A stretch of 64,000 nt of DNA from Seminavis robusta (GCA_903772945.1 CAICTM010000175.1:1-64000), one strand, 5' to 3'. Numbered from the stretch's first letter, positions 29,568-40,440 are shown. Numbers and translations: made by a program. The notes: generated by a model not told the origin, from the letters alone.

Positions 29568-30270
29568 GATATTTATTATCTGCTGTTGATGTGTCTGTCC
29601 CAATGATGGATACCGTAGTCTGATGGTTGGTCGGTGGTTGCGTGGCTGCCGATCTTTGGTCGAGAGCCTTCGACAAAAAGTGAGCTCTTGCGGCGAGCAG
29701 CGCTCACTGTTCGCTGTGTGCGAGCGATGACTTTCAGGTCACAAATGGTCATTTCATTAAGTATTTTATACACACTTTGGCCATAAAGGCATTTCCTCTC
29801 ATCCAAAACTCAAACCCGCCTCGGCTCCTATTCCCAACACTGTTTGGTACACTGTACCGGTAGGAGCAAGCTCAAGCACAACTCCACACGACCCCCACGC
29901 ATCGTCATTGCCCTGCATTTTAGGCAAGGCCCAGTATTTTTGTGCAGAGAGGGAACACCGCACACCACAAGCCGACGGAAATGCGATTGCCCATGGCCAC
30001 GACAAGCCCAGCATTTTCAAATTAATTGGCGCAGAGAGGGGTTGCACCGTACCGTAGGGTAGAGTGTAAAAGCTTCAGTCTGAGGAAGGTCAAACCAAGG
30101 TACCAATGGATCGGAGAGATCCCAAAGCACGGCCATTGTCAACCTCCTCTGGGCCACACTCTCTTCAGTGTCTCAACTACTAAAGTTACTTGCTACATGC
30201 AGCTAGCTAAAATTATGCATCTTTCTCTGGTGCGGAGCAATGACGCCCCACTCAATCTTTGGCTGCTCTG
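29568..30270. other. Intergenic between minus-strand genes
   Basis: About 700 nt. GCAGAGAGGG occurs twice (29944, 30031) in similar surroundings, a weak repeat. AGCTAGCTAA near 30202. No gene seen. Confidence 0.45.
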
Positions 30271-31959
30271 CTAAGACTGGTGCTCCTCTTTGATCTCCTT
30301 CAACCACCGTGTCAATAGCGACGTGATTTCCTCGTGGGCTTGCCTCACATCCTCCGTGTCCTTGTTGTCGTCATTGGTGTATCGTAGTTCGCTGTGGTGA
30401 GCTCCATTTGGCATGTTGATGACCGGCAGAGACTCGGACAGCGATTCCAGGTGAGATCCTGCTGACCAGAGATCATTCATACCATTGGTAAACAGAATGC
30501 GTGTTGCTCCTTGACCCACAAGATCATCAAACTTGTACTCCCGAACCAATTTCAGAGGGTCCGGTACCACATCAAAACGATCCATGCAATGCTGGGTAAG
30601 CCAATCCAGAGTCCATTTGCGGTATGGGAACATGCTGTCCTTGGAAAAGCCAACAGCAGGAGTTAGTGTCGCACAGCAGTGAAAGTCAAACATCTCTCCA
30701 TCGTGTCCCGTGCCAACTCCCGACCAATCCGACGCTGAGATTGTGGCATTGGGTCCTAAAGGCAGTTGCGAGCTCATATCGAAGCAAGGCAACGAGGGGT
30801 CAATGTTCTCGTCCAAGTAAAGGGTCCAGAACTTGGCAAGCTTTTCAAAGGAATCCAACGAGTCGTCTTGAAACAGGCCCGAGCACGCCATGGCCAAGTC
30901 TGTCGTTTCGTCTGGAGGATAGTTGAACATGTTCATATCCGCAAAGGCTGGCCCAATGATGAGCATGAGTTCCTCGCTTAGCATAGCACTGGATGTAATG
31001 TAGGATGGAACCGAGCCTGGGCAAATGTTGAGCTTATCATGAGCCAGGTCGAGGAACTCGGAAGTCTCCCGCAAGGCCGCATCCACCTCGAAAAGAGTAG
31101 ATTGAACGGCATCGGCGCAACCAGGTGAAGCCTGCTCGGAGGTTCGGGTGACAACATCGAAATACCCAAACTGGTCGGCTTCCATAGCATACAAGAGAAG
31201 CGGGGCGGATGATGCGTATCCAATATCCACCACATCTGAAAAGTGCAGCCTCATGATGGCACTGAGAAAGCCTGGATAAGAACCACCGACCGAAATAACG
31301 GGGCAATACTCCGGCGAGCTCTTGTCCATGGAACAACCAAAGACTTCTTGATAATATTGCACAATAGTGAGCATGTCCCGTATGGCTTGCTGGACTGTAA
31401 AGTACTGTTTTAAATCGTTTGTTGTGGCCACTGCAGGATCCACAGGTTGGCTGATTCCATAAAAGCGATGTTCCGGATGCAGTACAAAGGCACCAAACAA
31501 CTGGGCAAGGTGTTCTTCGATGAACCGATAAAAGAAACCGTAGTCATTGCCATCTTCCCCTCCCACAACCAGGATGATTGGATGTCCCGGTCCTTTGAAG
31601 TACTTGTCCTGAGCATAGTATCTATGCTTCCAGGTCTTGGTGTTGGATGGATCTAAATGATCCACCTTTTGCGAGAAGAAGCGAGGAATGTTTTCCGGCA
31701 ATCGACCCTCGTCAGGGCTCTCTACATTGGAAGAAGGAAACCTGTTGCTCTTGTCATTGCAAAAGCCAAACCACACAAATACGGACAGGAGTACAATGGT
31801 TCCAAAAATCAAACGAGAAGACCTACTGGTGGTTACAGATGGCTCTCCATCCACGGCTTCTTGGGAATGCTTTTTGGGCTCATCTTCAAAATTCTTACCA
31901 TCCGACTGTTTGACGTTGATGCTGCCATAGACGTACTCGTAAGATTTCTTGGATACCAT
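30271..31959 (-). CDS. Serine peptidase family S28 (lysosomal Pro-X carboxypeptidase / DPP7 type)
   Basis: Cleaves residues next to proline in acidic compartments. One exon, 562 aa, from ATG 31959. A single N-terminal membrane span (LIFGTIVLLSVFVWFGFC, about residues 50-67) makes it a type II anchored protein. The S28 core follows: FFSQKVDHLDPSN, PIILVVGGEDGND, LHPEHRFYG, nucleophile Ser in ISVGGSYPGF (about residue 227), then Asp in TNGMNDLWSAG and His in NGAHHSELRY. All three catalytic residues are therefore present. Length is normal for the family. Likely vacuolar or lysosomal; choice between Pro-X carboxypeptidase and dipeptidyl peptidase activity cannot be made from sequence alone. Confidence 0.94.
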   Translation of the reverse strand: MVSKKSYEYVYGSINVKQSDGKNFEDEPKKHSQEAVDGEPSVTTSRSSRLIFGTIVLLSVFVWFGFCNDKSNRFPSSNVESPDEGRLPENIPRFFSQKVDHLDPSNTKTWKHRYYAQDKYFKGPGHPIILVVGGEDGNDYGFFYRFIEEHLAQLFGAFVLHPEHRFYGISQPVDPAVATTNDLKQYFTVQQAIRDMLTIVQYYQEVFGCSMDKSSPEYCPVISVGGSYPGFLSAIMRLHFSDVVDIGYASSAPLLLYAMEADQFGYFDVVTRTSEQASPGCADAVQSTLFEVDAALRETSEFLDLAHDKLNICPGSVPSYITSSAMLSEELMLIIGPAFADMNMFNYPPDETTDLAMACSGLFQDDSLDSFEKLAKFWTLYLDENIDPSLPCFDMSSQLPLGPNATISASDWSGVGTGHDGEMFDFHCCATLTPAVGFSKDSMFPYRKWTLDWLTQHCMDRFDVVPDPLKLVREYKFDDLVGQGATRILFTNGMNDLWSAGSHLESLSESLPVINMPNGAHHSELRYTNDDNKDTEDVRQAHEEITSLLTRWLKEIKEEHQS

Positions 31960-32328
31960 GGTTTCAACTTCCAACTGTCAGTTTATTATTCAATCGTCAA
32001 CTTTCAGCAATCCTCAAAAAGATTGGACGATCAAATAGATTATGATGTCTCTGTGGCAGCTGCTTTCAAAATAAGGTAGCTGGCTTGACGCCTCTTGTCT
32101 TGTGCATGATACTGCCGTTGATCCAAACAGAAAATTTGACTGCCAAAGGCTTGACACTTCAAGTTTGGTTTGGGGTTTGATTGGGTAACGGATTGCCGTG
32201 ATGGCAATGCTATGCCAAAGACGTCAGAGGTGAGTGTCGGAACGTCGGAACCACTCACCTCGGGAAAGCGTGACTGGACTGTCACTCATTCCAAGTTGAC
32301 TGACAACCAAAAATCTATGTCAGATCAT
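31960..32328. other. Upstream flank of the S28 gene
   Basis: About 370 nt between the peptidase start and the first MITE. No gene seen; presumably carries the promoter. Confidence 0.4.
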
Positions 32329-32542
32329 TCTAGGGATTGCCCAACAGGGAGAATTGGACTGACAGGGAGAATATCAGTAGAGCTCCAGTAGAAATGTACA
32401 CAGAGCTGCATACAGTATGATTTATGAGAAGGGTGGGGGGCCAGACCAAAAAGGGTGCATGCCACCCTGTGTAGAGAATGTACTGGAATGTACTGCATAT
32501 TCTCCCTGTTGTTCCATATTCTCTCTGTTGGGCCATTTCTAG
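32329..32542. mobile_element. Small MITE with TCTAG target-site duplication
   Basis: Imperfect inverted ends about 45 nt long: the left (from 32334, GGATTGCCCAACAGGGAGAA) matches the complement of the right (ending 32537, TTCTCTCTGTTGGGCCATT), each with an inner repeat of ACAGGGAGAATAT. TCTAG stands immediately outside both ends (32329-32333, 32538-32542), fitting a 5-bp target duplication. About 204 nt long, non-coding. Superfamily not assigned. Confidence 0.7.
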
Positions 32543-32582
32543 CATTGGATCTCAAGCGGATTCGATTCTGTTCCTTTTATGC

Positions 32583-33078
32583 TACAGTCAACACTCACTA
32601 AAGTTCCACCCCCCAGCATTAAGAAAAAAACGGAACTTAGCTGAATTACGGAACTTTAGATCTTTGGAGCCCCATATCGGCCCGTTCGTGGTCTTAGGAC
32701 CCACTTGGGGTGGTTCCTGTCATATTCTATTGTTGTTGGGAGAAAAGGAGAGATAAGCAGTACGTCTTGGGGTGGAACTGCGTTGCTCCTATGTATGGTG
32801 TCTGTATTGTGTTGGACCAGTAGAACATGCTATGTGGCTAGCTAGTTTCGAGCTCTCTAAGATGCCTGTCATGAAAGATAGATGAAGAAACTTCATATAT
32901 GTATGAATGAACAATCTGAATGCTGGGTCCTAATTGGCAGCACTGTCTCAAACTGCCACAAAGCACATTCACTTGTCAGTCATGAGAACTAGTGACTCAG
33001 GGGGGCAGCCCTGAAAAAGAGGAACTTTGTAGAGTAATGGAACTTAAGAAAACGGAACTTAAGTGAGTGTTGACTGTA
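32583..33078. mobile_element. MITE with TA target site and CAGTCAACACTCACT ends (Tc1/mariner-pogo type)
   Basis: The left end at 32585 reads CAGTCAACACTCACTAAAGTT and the right end at 33076 is its complement (AACTTAAGTGAGTGTTGACTG), each flanked by TA (32583-32584, 33077-33078). Several copies of GGAACTT/AAGTTCC lie just inside both ends. At 492 nt with no transposase, it is a non-autonomous element; CAG-starting inverted ends plus TA duplication are typical of pogo/Tigger relatives. The interior has no ORF of note. Confidence 0.8.
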
Positions 33079-33639
33079 CCCGTACGTTTGCTTCGGATGA
33101 CGAAGATGAACTTTGCGTAGACAGAGCAAGGATTTTGAGGCCATATGGTGGGAAAACGGTAGGTGGGTGAGGGCATTGCATTGTGCAATGCTGTATTCAA
33201 GGGGAGTCTGCAGAAACTCGCGTCTCACAGCTCACAGCATGGTCCCCCTTTTTGTACGTGGTACAAGGTAGCTGTGCGCACTTCGTGGAATCGCCACTTG
33301 TTCCGCCCTCCCCCACGCCTTGCGATTTTGGATCAAAGTCAGCAGGATCCTTCTTCATCCACTCTGACAACACAGTCCGGGACAGCAGCATGACACAGGG
33401 AATCTTATTGGCACCTGTAATGCAGAATGCATTGGATGCACCATTTGCACCCTCATCCCTGGCCCCGACTTCGAAGACCGGCATCCTGGCCACGAACGGC
33501 TTATTGCACTACGTATACTACAGTGACGTTGACATTGGCTACATCCTAGTTTGCGTTATTGATCATCAAAAGATACTCCAACCATCGTACGCCATTACTA
33601 GTACTAGTGCATTCAGCCCAAACATGGCTGCAATTCAAC
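33079..33639. other. Intergenic, no gene seen
   Basis: About 560 nt. Plus-strand ORF 33183-33722 is open but reads as random sequence (no domain, no membrane segment), so it is not called. ACTAGTACTAG palindrome near 33598. Confidence 0.4.
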
Positions 33640-34155
33640 TCAAGGCCCAACTAGTCGACTCCACCATCCTTTCACTTGTGCATGGGCAGCTGGATCATCA
33701 ACGTCAAGCTTCTTGGCGATGACGGCTTCGCGGATGTAGCAAGGGTACTTGAAACCACAAAGATGCAGGATGAGGTCTCGACTGTCTAAAAATAGGCAAA
33801 GTGCCGTGACTCTCATCTCAATCCAGACAAACGAAGCATTTACCAAGCCCAAAGAGGCAATGATCATGTTGTCATGACTTCCAGCCTTATCATTCCACTC
33901 CCAGTGTCCGCTTGCTATCATGTAGGCAAAAAGAGGGCCGAAAGTTACGAGATGACAGAGTCCCAGTGCCCGAGTAACGGGCAACCTTTTGTCAAGCTCA
34001 CCAACTACAACCATGGCGCTGACGCGCGCAGCGAAGAAAAGGCTGCTAGTTGGGTATCCGACGCAGCCTAGCACTGGAGCAACCGCAAACTGCGGTAAGC
34101 ACATGATCTTTGCCCATTGTGAAACAAGGAAACCAGTTGGGCTTTCGCATTTCAT
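33640..34155 (-). CDS. Multi-pass membrane protein, possibly 5'-incomplete
   Basis: From ATG 34155 the frame gives 171 aa with about four hydrophobic spans (FAVAPVLGCVGYPTSSLFFA, VTRALGLCHLVTFGPLFAYM, NMIIASLGLVNASFVWIEM, VTALCLFLDSRDLILHL) and a polar C-tail (REAVIAKKLDVDDPAAHA...GWWSRLVGP). The frame stays open and hydrophobic above the ATG (LTLWLLRCLLVCVSAVAL) up to a TGA near 34214, so an upstream exon may be missing. Copy A of the duplicated block begins just upstream at 34276. No family recognised. Confidence 0.5.
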   Translation of the reverse strand: MKCESPTGFLVSQWAKIMCLPQFAVAPVLGCVGYPTSSLFFAARVSAMVVVGELDKRLPVTRALGLCHLVTFGPLFAYMIASGHWEWNDKAGSHDNMIIASLGLVNASFVWIEMRVTALCLFLDSRDLILHLCGFKYPCYIREAVIAKKLDVDDPAAHAQVKGWWSRLVGP

Positions 34156-34275
34156 CAATGCTACAGCAGAGACGCACACAAGCAAGCAACGAAGAAGCCA
34201 GAGTGTTAGATTTCATTTTCATTTCAATGCGTCTGGGCTGATTGAATACGGGAGAGCAGTTCTCTTGTCTTCAAG

Positions 34276-35240
34276 GGAATTTGAGCCCAACGAAGGATAT
34301 CTTGGACGTACTTGCTCGGTGATCTTGGACTACTTCGAAGCTCCGATGAAGTGGCCAAAGCAACATGGAGGATAAACTCATGCCACCTTCTGTAGTTGGT
34401 GTGGGGTGTGGGACCGAAACCATTCTTCTCCTTCTGTTCTCTCTGTTACTGTCTGTGGGAGTAGGGAGGATCTTGTACGCTTTATGAACGATAGAAGGAG
34501 AAGCGGCAAAAGCAGAAGCGAGAACAAAGAAATCTGTGCTGTATCGAGCTCCGATGTTTTTCCTTCGGGGGTTTGGGCAATCATGATCAAATCAACAACA
34601 GGTACTAGTACATCATCAATCATCAACACATCTACTGATACAGTTAATGCGTATCTGTGCGTATCTATATTTAATTATATTAGAACTAATACACCTTTGT
34701 GCGTATATTACTCGTGAAAGAGAAACAATGAGTTCCTGGGTCAAAACGTTACCCCATACTAGTACGACTGTACCCTGGCTCACAGAAACCGTTCTTCGGA
34801 AGCTCTCCGCGGGAGTTGGTCTCGGATGGGTTGACGAGTGACTGACTGCAGCGATCGATGGTTGGGATCAAAGGCTGTGGGGGTCATAGCTATACTGTCT
34901 CTCTCTCCATTGCTTCCACGGAACATTCCAGGCAGTTTTCTGATAACTTGCCAGCTGTCCAGCTGTCCAGGTAGTTTCATCTTTCTGATATGGTGCTTGT
35001 GTGGCACTCCAGTTCCCCTACAATATGAAAAAACGAAGGAGGATACTATTTCATGAAGGGACTGAGGCTTGCCGGAACGATTGCGCTTGCGTATCCACCG
35101 CGAAAGCAAACTGAAGCTTGAAACCAGCCTACAAGGAAGAAATCAGAGAGCTCCTTCAAAGGCTGTATCTTATTTGAAGTGATGCGCTGATATTAGAGTA
35201 ATGATTCAAAAACATGTGGCTAGTATAATACAGGAATTTT
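34276..35240. other. Non-coding start of copy A
   Basis: About 1 kb downstream of the LRR gene. Several open frames occur on both strands but none has recognisable features. GTACTAGTAC at 34603-34612 is reduced to GTAC in copy B. Confidence 0.45.
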
Positions 35241-36476
35241 CTAAACCTCGTAATATAGCGCAGTGGGAGGAGGCACTGGGCAGATGGAGGGATTCATGTT
35301 GAGCAAGTACTGTGTGAACCCGACATCTGCAGAGTTTGCAATGAGTGTTTCAATCCAGAGATCATGGTCAGCAGGATTCTTCAGAAGCTTGTCGCGTCCT
35401 GCTAGGTTGGCTTTCAAGAGGAAGGTTATGTCTAAGGGCAGTCCTGGGCTTTCCATCATTCCATCAATCTGAACATCCTCCAGGATTGTATTGGTTTCCA
35501 GGACAGTTCGAAGTGGACCCACAAAGGTCTCAGCAATCAATCGGGGGACTCCATTGGTCTGTGCCCCTCGTAGGCCAAAGCGGACAGATTTCAGCGAGGG
35601 GTGCCCATAAAGTGCTCCTGTCAACTGTTTGACAGTGGGAGTAACCTGGATGTCATTGCCGTCGACGAAGACAGTAAGACTGGAGAGGGATTTGTTTTGT
35701 TGAATTGCGTTGGTAAAGGATTGGCCGTATGCGTTCCAGTCACTGTCCTTGATGCGGACTTCCAGAGCTTCTAGACTCTCGTTGGCCCGAAGGCTTCGGG
35801 CAAAGCTTTCTCCGGTGGAGGGATGCAGCCCGCAGAGCCGAATACTCAGTTCTCGAACATTTTCGTTTGTATCAAGTGATTCTGCCATGGCCATGATGCC
35901 ATCGTCTTCAATATGATCATCCAGAAAGCTGATGCATTTGAGACTGGGTTTGCTGCAAAGAACGCGAAGCCTCTCTGTGGAGATGGCGGCCCCGCAAATC
36001 TTCACATGCGACAATTTGCGAATGGTGGAGAGATTGCCAAAGACAGCGTCAAGGCTGCCAACTATAGGTAGGCACCAGTCTAGGTGAATCTTTTGCAAAG
36101 AAGGGTGTCCTTCGAAAGTTCTGGCAAGACTCTCGAGCTCGTGCTGGGTCCCCTTGAGGACGACATCAACCAGATCAATCACCTGGAGGGTATCTTTGGT
36201 CAACCGAAGCAAGGCATCCAAGGCAATGACTGGGAGAGGCAATTCGAATACCTTCATGGCAACCTCCTGTAAGGAAGGAAAAGCGCGACCAACTTTTTGA
36301 AAGATCAGGATCAAATCATTCTCCGTGAGAGAATCTCCCATTCCAATCCAGAACTCGGCGCTCGAACATTCGATCTGGATTTTTGTAATGGGTGTTCGTC
36401 GAGAATACCCTCTTTGGATTTCCCTGTCGAGCAGCGCAAGGATATCATCATTTCCAAGGTCAAGAGTAACGGACAT
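35241..36476 (-). CDS. LRR (RNI-like) protein, 411 aa, copy A
   Basis: One exon from ATG 36476. It opens MSVTLDLGNDDILALLDRE, has LRR units such as LQKIHLDWCLPI, LSHVKICGAAIS, LKCISFLDDHIED, VRELSIRLCGLHPS, LEALEVRIKDSD, LSSLTVFVDGND and LKSVRFGLRGAQ, and closes with DVGFTQYLLNMNPSICP. This is the most regular member of the local family and lacks low-complexity inserts. The N-terminal LIFQKVGRAFPSLQEV...LPVIALDALL matches the members at 10354 and 28074. It differs from copy B by one amino acid (KANLAGRD versus KANRAGRD). Cytosolic or nuclear by default; role unknown. Confidence 0.88.
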   Translation of the reverse strand: MSVTLDLGNDDILALLDREIQRGYSRRTPITKIQIECSSAEFWIGMGDSLTENDLILIFQKVGRAFPSLQEVAMKVFELPLPVIALDALLRLTKDTLQVIDLVDVVLKGTQHELESLARTFEGHPSLQKIHLDWCLPIVGSLDAVFGNLSTIRKLSHVKICGAAISTERLRVLCSKPSLKCISFLDDHIEDDGIMAMAESLDTNENVRELSIRLCGLHPSTGESFARSLRANESLEALEVRIKDSDWNAYGQSFTNAIQQNKSLSSLTVFVDGNDIQVTPTVKQLTGALYGHPSLKSVRFGLRGAQTNGVPRLIAETFVGPLRTVLETNTILEDVQIDGMMESPGLPLDITFLLKANLAGRDKLLKNPADHDLWIETLIANSADVGFTQYLLNMNPSICPVPPPTALYYEV

Positions 36477-38613
36477 GGTGACGAAATGGTGCAAGGTTTG
36501 GTTTTCTTCGTGTTTCCTTTTTTGACCGGAGCTGAGTTGGAATTGTGAGCAGCTTCAGTTTTCTTTTGACAAGCTCTTGACTTGGCTTCTGCTCTCTCCA
36601 TGCCATCGGATACCGGTTTCGGCTTTCAGTGCTCGTGCTGCGAGAAGCGAGAAGAGAAGCATTGGTTGCCATCTCCAGAAACTTGAGAGCTTGAGACTTG
36701 AGAGGAACCGGAAGCGGAATGCTTCCAAGGACACTGTTCTGTGAGGGAACTGTTGAATAAGGAGAGTACTGCTTTTGCGAACATCGATGGTTTGAAAAAG
36801 GCGTTTCAGTGTTTAAGAAAGTGGTGCCCTGGTTTCTGTCAAAGAGGTTCGTCAAAACATCAAGACCAATTAACTTAACATACGAATCTGTGTTCCATGT
36901 CCAAGGAACATTCCGTTTCGGGCAAACTTCCCTCCCTTCTCTAATGTACCGGTACCACGTGCCGGTACACCGGTACCGATAGGCTATCCGAACATCTGCA
37001 CAATTGATGGCCAGGCCATTCAGATTTATTTGATGAGCTCTTGATGGTTGCTCCTAAACTATTGCCTGTCAACTGTCCAGAGGTCTAGCTAGTAGCCATT
37101 AGAGTCTACCAAGAGCTAGCGGAACCTATGATAGCTCCTAGATACTTGGTGGCCTGTTGCTTGACAGGCCATAAGGTACATGTACCGGTAGCTGGCCATT
37201 CCTTTTTATTTGATGGGTGGAGCCATGGATGGTTGCCTCCTATTGCCGCTGCCAATGGGTCAATCACTATCTATGCGCATATACATGACATGTACTTGGT
37301 GGCCTGGTGACTGCTGGTGGCACCTGTACTGTAGATGGATACCGTATGCCCTGCGCTGTCCGGCTGGCTAGTGGCCAGCCCATCAATGGGGTCGATCGTC
37401 ATTCATTAGGCACTAGCCACGCATACCTTACCTGGTACCGGCCGTACATGACATGTACCACTTGGTGGCCTGGTGGCTGAGTCCAGGAGGAGGCATCTCT
37501 GCTGTAGATGGATATGCACTACTACAGTGGCTACAGGTACTAGCTAGCTAGGCTAGTTGCCAACAAGCCAACTTGCTAACCATGGCAACTGTGTCGAGAA
37601 CCTTGAAGACGAGACTGGATCCGCGGGAATATTTGGCCGACGAACAGCGCTCCGTGCAAGGGAAACAACTTGCATGCTGACTGAATGGGGGTATCGGACC
37701 CATCAAATGCAGCAAGCGAGCATTCCTCAGGGGGTCGGTGCCAACTTGCCATGGCAACTGGGGCGAGAAGCCTGTACAGTACCTGGTAGGGGTAGAAGAC
37801 GACGAATACTAGCTAGGAAGAGGCTATTTTGCCGAATTGGGCTCAATCGAATCGGTATTTTGCTAAGTGAAGAAAGAAAACAACTTCAGCACCGTACCGG
37901 TAGACAGCAACGCCAAGAATGCATGCCGACTGTGAGGCTAGGGGGTGCACCCAACAATTCCCACGCATTGCCCTCGTTGACACCTAATACTAGCTAAGGC
38001 TGTTCCAAATCACCCTTCCTGCCCCCATCCCCCGAACAACTCAGGTCCAAGCCAGTGCCCAAGATCTGCACTCCGCCCGCGCGGTCTGCTAATGTGTTCA
38101 ACAAGACGAACACGACCCCAAGGAACTGATTTTCCAACTCTCTGCTAGAGAGCTAGCTGGGTATGGTAGCTTCAGGAAGAAGACGAAAAAGCAAACCTAA
38201 CCCCCGTTGACTAACCTACCCATATTGATAACGATACCGGTACATGTAGTATGGATGCCTTGAAGATGGGGTTGCGTACAGGACATTTAAGCAGCTCTTG
38301 CGGCTAATGTAGCAAGTCATGAGTATCTTGGGACTGTGCTTGCGATTCCCACCACGTCATCCGAAGACTGGGACTCCCACCAAATAATCGCCACCTGTCT
38401 TTCTCAAATGACACTTCCCATCACCTCCATCGATCAATCCGAGGCAGATGCCTTTTGCCTTTTGGAGGAAGCACAACGGCACGTTCGGACTGAACCGAAT
38501 CGAATCACTCGGCAGCTTCATCCATAACATCACTCACACCTAACTAAAACAAACGAAGCAATTGGTGTTCCGTCAGATATTAGAAGAAGAAGGTCTCACA
38601 ACAAAACAAAATC
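36477..38613. other. Intergenic with degenerate ~165-nt tandem repeats and palindromes
   Basis: About 2.1 kb between divergent genes. 36947-36984 is a run of GTACCGGTACC-like palindromes. From about 37010 to 37510 a loose repeat recurs with the landmarks GGCCATTC...TTTATTTGATG and ACTTGGTGGCCTG (37142, 37295, 37461). A short ATG frame at 37582 encodes 32 residues (MATVSRTLKTRLDPREYLAD...) and is kept in both copies, but nothing else supports it. The 3' part should hold the carrier gene promoter. Confidence 0.5.
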
Positions 38614-40440
38614 ATGGCACTAGAAAAGAGCGAGAATCGAGTTGGTTTTGCCGTTGGCGGTAGCCGATACGCGGTAGCTTTGGTGCTTTTGATTCATTGC
38701 TCCACCATAACGGCGAATCGCTTTGGTGGGACATCATCATCATCAACATCATGGACTGCACCACTCAGAATAGGAGTGAGATCTGCCGCCAATTCTCATC
38801 CGTTTGTTTCACGGAACAACAAGAGATCCTCCATTCAATGGGCTGGCAATGATGAGAAGCCAACGCACGAGATAGATTCATGGGCACCATCATCCAATTT
38901 TCATGATAATAATAATGAGGAATGGAATGCACTGTTTCCAGAAGATCACGCTGTCAGTTACGCATCCCGTACTCGAAGAACAACCAGGGAACCTACCTTT
39001 GGTTTTCGGAGAGCGCTCAAACTTCCTACTTTTCTCGTAGGAAGAAACAGCCAATCCCATGATGTGGTACCGTGCGCTGCAGTGGCGGTTTCTAGCAAAG
39101 TCTCTGGGAGTCAGGCATCTTTTTCACCGGCTCTGCAGTCTCGTCAACAACAATCTTCACGAAAGAACAAGGAATCTACCCGCAATCAACCAAAATCTGT
39201 ACAATCTACGGCGGCAGCCGCTTTAGCGATTGGGGAACCTCGGCCCTTGGTATTTTGGGAAAGTATGGTGTGTGGAGCCATTAGTCGTTCTGTGGCGCAA
39301 ACCGTCATGCATCCAGCCAATACCATGAAGACTCTATTGCAACAATCCAATGCCGGACCCATCATGGCATACCTACGACCCTCCCAATTGCCAATCCTCC
39401 TTCGTGGTGCTGGAGCCAATTTTGTGCTAAGCGTTCCTCACGGCGCCATCAATTTTGCCGTTTTGGAAATGGTCCGAAAGGAACTGGGGCGGGGCGTACG
39501 AGCGTCCAAGTATTTGGCATCACGAGAAGAACGCTTGGGACCGGCATTGGATTTCATGTCATCGGCCATTTCGACGGTATGCTGCTCGGTTGTCTCCACA
39601 CCCCAAATGATGATTACGGACAATATCATGGCTGGAAACTACAAGAACCTTCCTGATGCAGTCCGTGGAATTGGACAAGGAGGTATCAGTGGGTTTTATG
39701 CTCGGGGATGGTGGCCAGGGTTGGTCGGAAAGATTCCATCCTATGTAAGTTCTTCCCAGCAAGCAATCATGCATCCTACCGTACTAAAATGATTGTTTCG
39801 TTCTCACACGTGAATCTGGTTCTCGTTACATTTGATCCATTCAAATTAGGCGCTGACGTGGACACTCTTCCAACAACTGAAAGAGGTACAACGAAAGCTC
39901 ACGGGACGAGAGGCCACCAACATGGAAAATTCCATCATGGGATGCATTGCGAGTGGTACCACAGTAACAATCATGATTCCCATGGATACCATCAAAACAC
40001 GCCTAGTCACACAAAGCATGGCAGCGGGTACGGTTCCCTACAAGGGCATTGTGGATTGCGCGGTACGAGTGGCTCGTGAGGAAGGAATCAAGTCATTCTA
40101 CCGGGGACTACCTCCTCGTCTGGTCAGTGTGGTTCCCATGATTGGGATTCAGTTTACAGTTTATGAATTTATGAAAAAGGTAATGCAAAAGAGGAAAATC
40201 AACAACATGTCCGCTCCGACACTCCCAACAGCACCCCTGGCAGCATCCACCAAAAAACATAAAAAGGGAAAGCGAAGCAAGGAGGAATCCAATTTTGATC
40301 CCTACTCCAGTTTGGAACAATTACAAGAGTCCTGCATGGAAGTTGCAGCGAGTCCAGAGCATCCCTATCCAGCACCACATTTCCTGAGAGCGCTGAAGAA
40401 GAAGGCGAAGGGCAACAACAAACGAAGGACAAAGTCGTAG
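38614..40440 (+). CDS. Mitochondrial carrier family (SLC25) protein with N-terminal extension, copy A
   Basis: Solute transporter of an organelle membrane; substrate unknown. Exons 38614-39744 and 39850-40440 (105-nt GT-AG intron) give 573 aa. The first ~200 residues are an extension: a signal-peptide-like start (RYAVALVLLIHCSTITANRF) followed by a Ser/Arg-rich region, suggesting import by a plastid or secretory route rather than plain mitochondrial targeting. Three carrier repeats follow: FWESMVCGAISRSVAQ with degenerate motif HPANTMKTL, the second with degenerate STPQMMITDN, and the third with a canonical PMDTIKTRL and YKGIVDCAVRVAREEGIKSFYRGLPPR split over its halves. A basic C-tail (KKHKKGKRSKEE, KKKAKGNNKRR) ends it. 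Protein identical in copy B. Confidence 0.88.

Noticed and set aside
33183-33722. 179-aa plus-strand ORF
   Set aside because: No domain, signal or membrane pattern; overlaps the better-supported minus-strand membrane protein at its end.
37582-37680. 32-codon ORF MATVSRTLKTRLDPREYLAD... present in both copies
   Set aside because: Conservation between near-identical copies is not evidence of function; no domain, splice partner or second support.
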